From: Bacteriovorax sp.
GTDB lineage: Bacteria > Bdellovibrionota > Bacteriovoracia > Bacteriovoracales > Bacteriovoracaceae
Direction of reading: 5' to 3'
DNA length: 37,564 bases
NCBI GenBank assembly: GCA_028710485.1
Contig: JAQTTZ010000030.1
Span: 1-37,564 of the forward strand
The position numbers and the translations under genes are program-made. Shown one piece after another: positions 8,902 to 15,679 of this stretch; the first letter of the stretch is position 1; every line of letters starts with the position of its first letter. The notes beneath the pieces were generated by a model. That model made no database searches, was not told the DNA's origin, and saw nothing but the letters and a program-made list of their open reading frames with translations.

Positions 8902-9228
8902 TTATTTCTTTTCCTTCTCAGAATTATCCTTTTCTTGGTCATGCATCATACCTTTTCCTTTCGCATGCATTTTTCCCATATGATTCATCATCATTGCGCA
9001 TCCATCTTTACCCATCATGTCCTGACAGGATTGCATCATTTCCTTTCTGCAATCTTCCATTGGTTTATCGGAACGAAGACAAACAGCCATCTTCTCATGG
9101 CTTGCGGCCATGCTTTGTCGCTGTTCAGTGGTGGGCTCAGCCATTTTATTTTTTGTCTTTTCGACACCGAATGCTGCTGTATTCGCAAATGCTATAAGTA
9201 TTATTAAAGTTGTAATCGTAGTCCTCAT
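8902..9228 (-). CDS. Secreted Met/Cys/His-rich small protein
   Basis: I do not recognise this family. The 108-residue product has a signal peptide (hydrophobic 5-19, likely cleavage near Ala19-Phe20) and a mature region with four cysteines at 50, 60, 68 and 77 (C-x9-C-x7-C-x8-C). It has many methionines (paired Met64-Met65, Met71-Met72 and Met79-Met81) and histidines between 82 and 96, followed by a charged Lys/Glu tail. The composition suggests two disulfides or metal binding in the periplasm (for example Cu or another soft metal), which is inference. The SD AAAGGAG lies 7-8 nt before the start. It is the first gene of a leftward cluster with the small membrane protein and mgtA, and is divergent from the CBS gene. 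Two overlapping plus-strand frames in the same stretch are shadows of its ATG-rich sequence. Confidence 0.7.
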   Translation of the reverse strand: MRTTITTLIILIAFANTAAFGVEKTKNKMAEPTTEQRQSMAASHEKMAVCLRSDKPMEDCRKEMMQSCQDMMGKDGCAMMMNHMGKMHAKGKGMMHDQEKDNSEKEKK

Positions 9229-9347
9229 TTCAAAACTCCTTTGTTTGTATCCTCGCTACTAGAAGAGCAACTTCCATGCCAAACGATAAGCTAGAAATAA
9301 TTTGCGATTGTCTTTTAAAAAAAGTTAAAATAAATCAAAGGAAAATT

Positions 9348-9887
9348 ATGGCATTTTTTTTATCTACAAAAGGACAATTGCATCCATACCGTTTTAAATA
9401 CCTCGAAGGTGAGTTTGAAAAGGCACGGATGGAGAGAACTGAGATTCACTCCGAATTTTCAAAAAAAATCCCAAAAACTCTTCCCCTAGATCAGATAGAT
9501 TTTTTTGCGATAGACGTCATGAATAAACCAGTTTTGTCAAAATCTGTTGATTCACATTTAGTTGAGATTCGCGACCAAATGAAAAAGTATAATATTCGCC
9601 ATATTCCTTTAGTTAAAGATCATATGATTATTGGAATGATCTCAGATCGTGATCTTTTAAAGGTTGAGTTGACCGGAACCTTTTTATTTTTAAAAGCGGA
9701 AGATATCATGACAACGGTGCTGGTTGTGGCCGAAGAAGAAACTCCGCTCGCTCATATCGCTCGTGTATTATTGGAAGAAAAAATTAGTGCACTTCCTATT
9801 ATTGATAAATCCCACAAACTTGTTGGCATGATTTCTAGAACAGATATTTTAAAGGCCGTTGTTTATAATCGTTTGGTTTTAAAATAA
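9348..9887 (+). CDS. CBS-domain pair protein
   Basis: This 179-residue protein has an N-terminal segment of about 50 residues (a conserved-looking LSTKGQLHPYRF stretch plus a charged helix) followed by two CBS domains. The first begins near AIDVMNKP and ends with VKDHMIIGMISDRDLL; the second begins near AEDIMTT and ends with IIDKSHKLVGMISRTDIL. A CBS pair binds adenosine nucleotides and senses energy state, and stand-alone pairs of this kind are often stress-linked. The frame is open to ATG 9276, but that codon has no SD, whereas ATG 9348 follows AAAGGA by six bases, so I use 9348. It is divergent from the Met/Cys-rich gene and is probably monocistronic. Confidence 0.82.
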   Translation: MAFFLSTKGQLHPYRFKYLEGEFEKARMERTEIHSEFSKKIPKTLPLDQIDFFAIDVMNKPVLSKSVDSHLVEIRDQMKKYNIRHIPLVKDHMIIGMISDRDLLKVELTGTFLFLKAEDIMTTVLVVAEEETPLAHIARVLLEEKISALPIIDKSHKLVGMISRTDILKAVVYNRLVLK

Positions 9888-9941
9888 ATCGTTAATTTCT
9901 CATCTTTATTTCACCGCTCTTTTTATGATTATTTGATTTAT

Positions 9942-9965
9942 TTTAGCTGATTCAAATCAGCTAAA
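9942..9965. repeat. Perfect 11-bp inverted repeat in intergenic region
   Basis: TTTAGCTGATT is followed after two bases (CA) by its exact reverse complement AATCAGCTAAA. It lies 54 bp after the CBS gene and 65 bp before the exported HAD gene. No U-tract follows on either strand, so it is either a weak terminator for the CBS gene or an operator for the HAD gene. Confidence 0.6.
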
Positions 9966-10030
9966 TATTCATATAGTAGATCGATAATTAAATTAAGGAA
10001 TGAGAAAGAGTTAATCTTCAAGGAGGATTT

Positions 10031-10600
10031 ATGAAGAAACTGTCGCAGCTTCTATTTTTTATGAGTTTATTCACTTTCAAAGCAGGAGCTCAAGATAAAA
10101 AACCGTGGGTTTATTTTGATCTTGGGGACACTGTGGTAAATACAAAGGACATGAAGCATTTAAAATATATGAAAGGTGCGCGTGAATATATGGATGAGCT
10201 TAAGCGCGAAGGGATTAAAATTGGTATCATTTCCAATATTCCTGAAAATTGGGGGATGGATTATGATGAAAAACTTCAAAGCTTAAAAAAAGTTATTCAA
10301 GATGGTTGGGATGAAGATAGGCCATTTGATTGGAGCGTGTTCGAGGAGGTTATTTTACCTTTGAAGAATTCTGAAATGAAGCCAGCTCCAACTTTATTTT
10401 TAAAAGCTATAAGTAAAACGGAGTCTTGTCCCTCAGTCTATATTGGCGAAAGTCCAAAAGAAATTGCAGCAGCGAGAGATGTTGGAATGGCCGCTAAACT
10501 TTATAATGAATCGGACGAAGAAATTTATATTCCAGTAACTCAGGTTAAAGCGTTTATCGCTGACAATTATCACAGAGACTATGATAAAAATTGCCTCTAG
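10031..10600 (+). CDS. Exported HAD-superfamily-like protein
   Basis: This 189-residue protein has a clear signal peptide (residues 1-20, cleavage after AGA or AQ) followed by a haloacid-dehalogenase-like fold. Motif I is WVYFDLGDTVVNT: the nucleophile Asp30 is present, but the usual acid/base Asp two residues on is replaced by Gly32. Motif II is IGIISNIP (Ser in place), motif III is probably the Lys in EMKPAP, and motif IV reads VYIGESPKEIAAA with Glu instead of the usual Asp pair. The Gly at +2 is known in HAD members that are not classical phosphatases (dehalogenase- or epoxide-hydrolase-like, or inactive), so the reaction is uncertain. A strong SD, AAGGAGG, precedes the ATG. It is convergent with the K+ channel gene, six bases apart. 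Confidence 0.75.
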   Translation: MKKLSQLLFFMSLFTFKAGAQDKKPWVYFDLGDTVVNTKDMKHLKYMKGAREYMDELKREGIKIGIISNIPENWGMDYDEKLQSLKKVIQDGWDEDRPFDWSVFEEVILPLKNSEMKPAPTLFLKAISKTESCPSVYIGESPKEIAAARDVGMAAKLYNESDEEIYIPVTQVKAFIADNYHRDYDKNCL

Positions 10601-10606
10601 TACTTA

Positions 10607-10975
10607 TTAGAACTTACTCCTCTTGGAGCTGGTTAAGATCTTTTCAGCAAAGAGAGCAGTGAACATCGCAAACAAAGCCATCCCCGTGAGCATGAGTAGG
10701 ATACCCAAAATTTTTCCTTGAATGCTCACGGGGGTGATATCACCATAACCAGTAGTAGTGGCAGTGGAGAATCCCCACCAGAGGGCATCAATGAAACTGT
10801 GGATTTTAGGATTCACCTCAGACTCAATCATATAAAAAATAAGACAAAAAAGACCAATCAGCGAATTTCCAAAAATGGTCAAGACAATGAAGACTGGACT
10901 TTTTATTAAGATCAGCATTTCTAATACAAAATATTTTAAGATGAGTATGTGGTTTAGTTTTTTTTGAGTATCCAT
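10607..10975 (-). CDS. Two-TM potassium channel (Ion_trans_2)
   Basis: This 122-residue protein carries a hydrophobic helix near 28-50, a pore loop and a second helix near 88-112. The selectivity filter TTTGYGD at 73-79 is canonical for K+ channels. There is no cytoplasmic RCK/TrkA_N or cyclic-nucleotide domain, so it is a minimal KcsA-like pore acting as a tetramer in the inner membrane. It starts 26 bp downstream of the GNAT gene on the same strand, with its own SD (GAGAGG, 6 nt), so the two are likely co-transcribed. Its presence near a periplasmic glucan synthase fits osmotic adaptation, though this is only inferred from proximity. Confidence 0.88.
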   Translation of the reverse strand: MDTQKKLNHILILKYFVLEMLILIKSPVFIVLTIFGNSLIGLFCLIFYMIESEVNPKIHSFIDALWWGFSTATTTGYGDITPVSIQGKILGILLMLTGMALFAMFTALFAEKILTSSKRSKF

Positions 10976-11001
10976 TTTATCCTCTCGTGTTTACTTCAAG
11001 A

Positions 11002-11547
11002 TTAAAACATTTTTGAAAATACGAACTCATCGCTGCTAGAACCTTTAAAAAAATCTGCATCTTTGATGAATTCAATTTCTAACATTCCAAGTTTTTTAGC
11101 GAGCTTGTGAGACGATGTATTTCTGCTGTCGCTCCATGCTTTCACTTCGCGAACACCAAGCACATCTCTTAAATAGGCAAACACTTCTAAAAGTCCTTCA
11201 TAGGCAAGGCCCTTCCCTTGAAAGGTCCTGGAGACAAGATATCCGATTGTGGCCACACCGTCTTCTTTGATTCCAACTTGGAAGTGGGCCATGGCCCTAT
11301 TTGTTTCTTTGTCTCTTCCAAGCCAGTTGAGCCAAAGCTCATTTTCTTCAAAAGATTTCCGTGTGGCCCAACGAGCGCAGCGTTCCCGCCATTGTTCGAT
11401 CGATATTGGTTCAAATGGAACAAAGTGATGAAGTTCAGTGTCTGAATATAATTCGTAAAGTTTTGGCGTATGACTTTCATCAATTGGCTCTAGTATGAGT
11501 CTTGAAGAATGCAGAGTTGGCTGGCCTGTAAATTGAGTTAAATCCAT
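11002..11547 (-). CDS. GNAT-family N-acetyltransferase (RimJ/RimL-like)
   Basis: This 181-residue protein of the GNAT fold begins with the RLILEPIDESHTPKLYELY pattern typical of RimJ/RimL-like acetyltransferases. It continues with a strand GVATIGYLVSRTFQGKGLAYE containing the acetyl-CoA pyrophosphate loop (QGKGLA, about 121-126), and ends with the SHKLAKKLGM helix shared by this subfamily. It transfers acetyl from acetyl-CoA to an amine, probably a protein N-terminus or small molecule; the substrate is unknown. There is no SD; instead a near-consensus promoter places transcription at the A of the ATG. It is upstream of the K+ channel gene in a likely two-gene operon. Confidence 0.85.
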   Translation of the reverse strand: MDLTQFTGQPTLHSSRLILEPIDESHTPKLYELYSDTELHHFVPFEPISIEQWRERCARWATRKSFEENELWLNWLGRDKETNRAMAHFQVGIKEDGVATIGYLVSRTFQGKGLAYEGLLEVFAYLRDVLGVREVKAWSDSRNTSSHKLAKKLGMLEIEFIKDADFFKGSSSDEFVFSKMF

Positions 11548-11553
11548 TTCTCA

Positions 11554-11582
11554 ATTCTAATTCGAGCATTCGATGATGTCCA
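11554..11582 (-). promoter_or_regulatory. Near-consensus promoter, leaderless geometry, before GNAT gene
   Basis: On the minus strand, -35 TGGACA (11577-11582, 5/6) is followed by a 17-nt spacer and -10 TAGAAT (11554-11559, 5/6). Only six bases separate the -10 from ATG 11547, so the expected start of transcription is the A of the start codon. No SD is present. Confidence 0.6.
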
Positions 11583-11617
11583 GAAGCTTGGCACTATTGA
11601 AGATGTGAGTACATATT

Positions 11618-12889
11618 TCAAATTTTTAACAATTCATTCCAGCCCGTAAGATACCTTTTGGATTTGTGAACTTGTTTCATATACCAGGACTCTTTGTTCA
11701 CCCCACATGCCGCAATTTTAACGGTTTCATGGCCCTCACGATAATTAATCCTATCCATGACTTTCATCAGTTCTAAATCCTCACTGGTATCATTTTCACC
11801 AAATAAAGAATTCTGATGTTCATTGCTATCTTGGATACGAGAGAGTTTCACCAGTGCTTTTTTATATTCAAAACCATTAATAAAAATTCCATCGAGAATT
11901 TTCCACGCTTCACTAATGATTTTTCTGGTATCACAAGTGGGACTTATAAGTAACGCTGAATCAGCGCGAGCATATTGAGGAACTTCTTTAAAAGGATTTG
12001 TCCTGATATAAATTTCAATTACCTGACAAACAGATTGCTGTTTTCGTAATTTTTCACAAGCAAGACTGGCATAACTTGCAACTGACTCTCGGAGAGTGGC
12101 AAGATCAAAAACAGGATTTCCAAAAGTGCGGCTACAGACAATTTCTTTTTTCTTAGGCGCTTCAGTATTAAGAGGGAAGCAAGAAATTTCATTTAACTCA
12201 TCTTGAATCATCCTCCCTATTTTGGTGAATTGTTTTTGAATGAAAAGTTTATTTTTATAATTGCGAAGATCAGATGCTTTATGAATGCCAATCATTTTAA
12301 ATTTAATTGTGCTCTGTCTTCCGATACCCCAGATATCGCCAATTTCTACTCTTGCTAGGGCGTATTCGAGATTAGCTCTTGGAAGAACGCTATAAACTCC
12401 TTTAGTCCTTTCGTCTTTTTTGGCAATACGATTAGCAAGCTTTGCCAGAACCTTAGTCCTTGCGATGCCAATGCCTACTGGAATGCCTGTATTGCGCTCG
12501 ACTGTGTCTTTAATATGTCTGCAGTAGTCTTCTATTGTTTTTTCATCAAGGCCTGTTAAGTCGAGAAAGGCTTCATCGACAGAGTAAACTTCTATGTTAG
12601 GAGCGAATTCAAAAAGAGTGTTCATCACACGATCCGATATATTGGTATAAAGAGAAAAATTGGCAGAAAATACGGCAACATTATTTTTATCGCATATTTC
12701 TTTAACTTGAAAATAGGGGACACCCATCGCAACCCCAAGCTTTTTTAATTCATTGGTCCTGGAAACAAAACATCCATCGTTATTTGAGAGAACTCCTACA
12801 GGACGATTTGCCAAATCCGGGCGAAATAATCTTTCACATGAACAGTAGAAAGAATTGCAATCGACTAAAACAAAAATTTTTTGGTTCAT
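11618..12889 (-). CDS. umuC: DNA polymerase V catalytic subunit UmuC
   Basis: This 423-residue Y-family polymerase performs error-prone translesion synthesis. The catalytic carboxylates are visible: Asp10 in LVDCNSFYCSCE and Asp105-Glu106 in VYSVDEAFLDL. The VLSNNDGC segment and the helix-hairpin-helix region with IWGIGRQS match UmuC rather than DinB. A QNSLF pentapeptide at 359-363 is a good beta-clamp-binding motif, followed by the UmuC-type C-terminal domain. An upstream in-frame start would add 13 residues inside umuD; I use ATG 12889, which overlaps the umuD stop (ATGA) and gives the expected N-terminus. It forms an operon with umuD. Confidence 0.93.
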   Translation of the reverse strand: MNQKIFVLVDCNSFYCSCERLFRPDLANRPVGVLSNNDGCFVSRTNELKKLGVAMGVPYFQVKEICDKNNVAVFSANFSLYTNISDRVMNTLFEFAPNIEVYSVDEAFLDLTGLDEKTIEDYCRHIKDTVERNTGIPVGIGIARTKVLAKLANRIAKKDERTKGVYSVLPRANLEYALARVEIGDIWGIGRQSTIKFKMIGIHKASDLRNYKNKLFIQKQFTKIGRMIQDELNEISCFPLNTEAPKKKEIVCSRTFGNPVFDLATLRESVASYASLACEKLRKQQSVCQVIEIYIRTNPFKEVPQYARADSALLISPTCDTRKIISEAWKILDGIFINGFEYKKALVKLSRIQDSNEHQNSLFGENDTSEDLELMKVMDRINYREGHETVKIAACGVNKESWYMKQVHKSKRYLTGWNELLKI

Positions 12890-13338
12890 GTGATAACGCC
12901 AGCGCTGGCAATAACAACTCCCCAGCAAATCAGGCCTTCATTGTTTTCAATCACAATGTCTTTATATTTTGAATTATCGGATTTTAAAATAACTGCATTA
13001 GATTTTTGAAGGACCCGCTTACAGATCATTTTATCTTCGAAGCATATTACGCAAACTCGCCCATGAAAATCTTTTCTGGAGCGATCAACAATTAATATCT
13101 GTCCTTGAAAAATAGTGGGCTCCATTGAGTCTCCTGCTGCTTCAAAAAAAAATGTCGAGAATTTATTTTTTACAAAAAGCGAATCGAGGCTTTGGTATTT
13201 TTCAATGAAGTCGTCACTGATTCCAAAAAGGCCGCAGGATAGTAATGCCTGAATTTTTGGAAACTCCGTATTGGTTTCACCGACTGGAAGATCAATTGCT
13301 TTTAAGGGGGAAAGTGTGTCTTGTATTTTATCGCTCAT
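12886..13338 (-). CDS. umuD: UmuD-like self-cleaving S24 peptidase
   Basis: This 150-residue LexA/UmuD-type serine peptidase is the precursor of the UmuD' subunit of Pol V. The cleavage site Cys35-Gly36 is the same dipeptide as in E. coli UmuD. The nucleophile Ser71 lies in AAGDSMEP and the general-base Lys107 in ICKRVL; the spacing (36 and 36) is almost identical to the E. coli enzyme. There is no DNA-binding domain, so it is UmuD rather than LexA. ATG 13338 is chosen; a TTG at 13347 is also in frame but lies in the -10 box. No SD is seen. It is followed directly by umuC with an ATGA overlap. Regulation by LexA is expected and a palindrome in the promoter could be the operator. Confidence 0.92.
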   Translation of the reverse strand: MSDKIQDTLSPLKAIDLPVGETNTEFPKIQALLSCGLFGISDDFIEKYQSLDSLFVKNKFSTFFFEAAGDSMEPTIFQGQILIVDRSRKDFHGRVCVICFEDKMICKRVLQKSNAVILKSDNSKYKDIVIENNEGLICWGVVIASAGVIT

Positions 13339-13346
13339 AAGGGCCA

Positions 13347-13375
13347 AGTATAACTTACGTAAAAACTACGCACAA
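13347..13375 (-). promoter_or_regulatory. Candidate umuDC promoter, leaderless geometry
   Basis: On the minus strand, -35 TTGTGC (13370-13375, 3/6) and -10 TATACT (13347-13352, 5/6) are separated by 17 nt. The -10 ends eight bases before ATG 13338, so a transcript would have almost no leader. The spacer holds the TTACGTAA palindrome. Confidence 0.5.
13348..13369. promoter_or_regulatory. Candidate SOS (LexA-type) operator of umuDC
   Basis: The dyad GTA-N4-TTACGTAA-N4-TAC is centred between the -35 and -10 of umuDC, a classical repressor position. The half-sites TTAC/GTAA resemble the motif TTAC-N3-GTAA that I recall for Bdellovibrio LexA, but here the spacer is zero, so the match is only partial. 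Confidence 0.4.
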
Positions 13376-13390
13376 GTCTCCTGGAGACTT
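13374..13390. repeat. 17-bp inverted repeat just upstream of umuDC promoter
   Basis: AAGTCTCC and GGAGACTT flank a single central T. The repeat touches the -35 of umuDC and lies 47 bp downstream of the methyltransferase stop. It may be a weak terminator hairpin (six-bp stem, five-nt loop) or a protein-binding dyad; no U-tract follows on the minus strand. Confidence 0.45.
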
Positions 13391-13436
13391 TATCTCATTT
13401 TTTAGTAATATCATCTGGTTATGTCACAGGAAAGGA

Positions 13437-14036
13437 TTAATTAAAAAACACCGCCAGGAAGACGGGGTATTCACCTTGTTCTTTTTTTATCACATTTATA
13501 ATCTCTCTCGATGATTTTTTAAATTGAGCAGCAGAGGACCAAGATTGGATTGTTTCTTTTGCAAAACCAAAATGATGAACACCCATCTGTTTTGGATCGG
13601 GATGAAAAGAGCCATCCTCTGCATCAAGATCAATAATGGCGAGAATGCCATCGGGAGAAAGCAATTTTTTTAATTTAAGAATCATCTTTGCAGGCTCTTT
13701 TAAATGATGAAAGGCCATGGAAGAAATGATTAAATCAAAACCATCTTCATCAAACTCTTGTTCTTCTAAATTTAAAAGCCTTGAATGAACATTTTTATTA
13801 TCGTAAAATTTTTGATTAAAAACTTCCAACATCCCAGGAGAGGTGTCGACTCCAGTCAATTGGCTTGCTCCATGAACAAATTGAGAACCGAGAAGGCCCG
13901 TTCCGCAACCGACTTCCAGAATTTTAATTGCATCTTTTTTAGTCAGATGTTTTTTGATTCCTTCCGCATACTGCTGGTTGAGTTTTATTTTTTCAGGCGT
14001 GTCCCAAGTATTGGCGATTTGATTAAAATGGCTCAA
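13437..14036 (-). CDS. Class I SAM-dependent methyltransferase
   Basis: This 199-residue methyltransferase has a Rossmann-like SAM-binding core: motif I ILEVGCGTGLLGS (about 39-51), the acidic end of strand 2 in LTGVDTSPGM, motif II/III in DLIISSMAFHHL, and LLSPDGILAIIDLD after it. It fits the Methyltransf_11/UbiE-like group acting on small molecules or lipids; the substrate cannot be assigned. It starts with TTG 14036, supported by an AAGGA SD eight bases upstream. It lies 32 bp downstream of the larger BON-domain gene on the same strand, and the umuDC promoter follows its stop. Confidence 0.85.
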   Translation of the reverse strand: MSHFNQIANTWDTPEKIKLNQQYAEGIKKHLTKKDAIKILEVGCGTGLLGSQFVHGASQLTGVDTSPGMLEVFNQKFYDNKNVHSRLLNLEEQEFDEDGFDLIISSMAFHHLKEPAKMILKLKKLLSPDGILAIIDLDAEDGSFHPDPKQMGVHHFGFAKETIQSWSSAAQFKKSSREIINVIKKEQGEYPVFLAVFFN

Positions 14037-14068
14037 GTATTGATCCTTATGTATTTTACTTGTAGTGT

Positions 14069-14713
14069 TTATTGCAAGTTTACATCAAATTTTCGTTTTT
14101 TAACAGAGATATCGTTTTGGATATCTTCTACACCTAAAATACTGTGAACTAACATTTCAGCCTCAACTCTATCTTCGCGATCTTCTACATTTCCTGAAAG
14201 CTTAACCAATCCATCTTTGACTTCAACAACAATTTCACTTGCATCGATATTTTTATCTTTGGTCAATAATTCACAAACATCTTCTTCGATTCGCTCATCA
14301 CTTCGCTTATATCCTTTGGGACCGATGCCATAAAAATTTTTGCGAGTACGAGTTCTGCGATATAAACCGTCTGGAAATCTTGGATACTCACCAACTCTAT
14401 TCTCAGCAATAGGCCAGCGATAATTATGTTCTTCACCATCAGTTTTATACTGTTCTTCAAAACTCAAATCACCACTTGGCGCATTTTTCCATTCTCTGTC
14501 ATCATCAATTATAAAAGAATTGTCGTACTCCGCGCGCGCGCGGTAGCTGCTTTCTCTTCCGTGAAAATCAGGTTCAGAAATTAGATCATGGTCGTGTCTA
14601 AGTCTCTCGCGCGACTCCAGTCTCTCTGGTGTTGCTTTTCTTTTTGCGAAGCGCTTTTTTGTTTGCGATAAAGAACGATTTTGTTCATTACTGCCATGTG
14701 CATTTCGACTCAT
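14069..14713 (-). CDS. BON-domain protein with long charged N-terminus
   Basis: This 214-residue protein has a first 120 residues that are polar, Arg/Glu/Asp-rich and probably disordered. They are followed by the conserved GPKGYKRSDERI motif (131-142) and a single BON domain (about 140-207) with the IDASEIVVEVKDGLVKLSG and VEDIQNDI segments. BON domains bind phospholipid or membranes and occur in OsmY-like stress proteins, but no signal peptide is visible here, so its compartment is unclear. The frame extends to 14788, but ATG 14713 has a strong SD (AGAGGAG) and is the better start. It is a paralogue of the protein encoded at 16330-16716. A run of six CG dinucleotides lies inside it at 14531-14542. 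Confidence 0.8.
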   Translation of the reverse strand: MSRNAHGSNEQNRSLSQTKKRFAKRKATPERLESRERLRHDHDLISEPDFHGRESSYRARAEYDNSFIIDDDREWKNAPSGDLSFEEQYKTDGEEHNYRWPIAENRVGEYPRFPDGLYRRTRTRKNFYGIGPKGYKRSDERIEEDVCELLTKDKNIDASEIVVEVKDGLVKLSGNVEDREDRVEAEMLVHSILGVEDIQNDISVKKRKFDVNLQ

Positions 14714-14968
14714 AGTAAACTCCTCTTTATATATGGAACAAGCTAGGACAAACATTTTCCAATTATTGATGAGCATTTTATTTGCCAACGTTTTTCAAAG
14801 GAAATAGGCCAGCTTGGAGAAAGATTAAAATCTTCTTGCGGACTTTTGTTACCTTTTTACAGGGCAATATAGGATGTGGCATGAAGCTTGTACTCTTTTG
14901 TTGAAAGACCTGGAAATTAAACGCGCGAACTCATCTATTTTTTCTAAGTAATTTTTGGAGTAAAAAGC
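14714..14968. other. Divergent intergenic region
   Basis: This is 255 bp between the BON gene (leftward) and the AHSA1 gene (rightward). It holds the SD sequences of both genes at its ends and AT-rich promoter-like sequence. I see no convincing ORF, RNA gene or repeat in it. Confidence 0.5.
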
Positions 14969-15469
14969 ATGATTGAAAACGAAGAATTTATAATCACGCG
15001 AACGTTTAATGCTTCAAGGAAACTTCTTTTTAAAGTGCATACAGATCCAAGAGATATGGCCAATTGGTTTGGTCCAAAGAGACTTAAGACAGAAGTTTAT
15101 AAATTTGATCTAAGTCCAGGAGGTCTTGTTCATTATAGTTTGACCGCTCCGGAGGGTCATCAGGTGTGGGGGCGATTCGTATATCGTGAAATTGTATTAA
15201 ATGAAAAAATTGTTTTTGTCTCTTCCTTTTCTGATAAGGATGCGGCGATTTCTCGGCATCCAATGATTGCAACCTGGCCATTAGAAGTTTTATGTACAGT
15301 TATTTTTACCAAGCAAAAGGCACAGACGACGCTAACATTGAAGGCCATTCCAATTAATGCAAATGAGATTGAGAGAAAAACTTTCGAAGAAGGTCATCGT
15401 GAAATACAGAAAGGATGGACTGCTACATTTGATCATCTCGAAGATTATCTTGATTTCGTTCAAAAGTAA
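14969..15469 (+). CDS. AHSA1/SRPBCC-domain protein
   Basis: This 166-residue protein is made almost entirely of one AHSA1-type START-like domain. It opens with the typical ITRTFNASRKLLFKVHTDP pattern, followed by MANWFGPK and the GGLVHYSL hairpin, and ends with the long helix GHREIQKGWTATFDHLEDYL. The family binds hydrophobic ligands or acts as a co-chaperone-like module; the ligand here is unknown. A clear SD, TTTGGAG, precedes the ATG by about eight bases. It stands alone, facing away from the BON gene, with a strong hairpin after the stop. Confidence 0.85.
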   Translation: MIENEEFIITRTFNASRKLLFKVHTDPRDMANWFGPKRLKTEVYKFDLSPGGLVHYSLTAPEGHQVWGRFVYREIVLNEKIVFVSSFSDKDAAISRHPMIATWPLEVLCTVIFTKQKAQTTLTLKAIPINANEIERKTFEEGHREIQKGWTATFDHLEDYLDFVQK

Positions 15470-15484
15470 GGTTGGCAAGCTGAT

Positions 15485-15521
15485 TAGCTTATTAAATAAT
15501 AACTGATTGTTTAATAAGCTA
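15485..15521. terminator. 12-bp inverted repeat after AHSA1 gene, probable terminator
   Basis: TAGCTTATTAAA and its exact reverse complement TTTAATAAGCTA are separated by 13 nt, 15 bp after the AHSA1 stop. The stem is long but AT-rich and no clean U-tract follows, so termination is likely but not certain. Confidence 0.5.
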
Positions 15522-15667
15522 TTGCCTGCATTGATTGTCACTTTTAAGATACGCTCCTAACTTCACTTCTTCTATCTTTAAGGACTTATAAAATACTGGT
15601 TTTTTTTAACTAGTTGGTATAGCAGGAAAGACCATATTTAGGACTAATTAAATACAAGAGCACAACT

Positions 15668-15673
15668 TATAAT
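15668..15673 (+). promoter_or_regulatory. TATAAT box six bases before lytic transglycosylase ATG
   Basis: A perfect -10 hexamer ends six bases before ATG 15680, with no SD between. The expected transcription start is the A of the start codon. No good -35 is visible at the right distance. Confidence 0.45.
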
Positions 15674-15679
15674 TAAGTT

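Noticed and set aside
8880-9207. Two overlapping plus-strand frames of 90-105 codons, His- and Phe-rich
   Set aside because: They are antisense to the Met/Cys-rich secreted protein gene. Their His content is the reverse complement of its many ATG codons, and they have no SD or family features.
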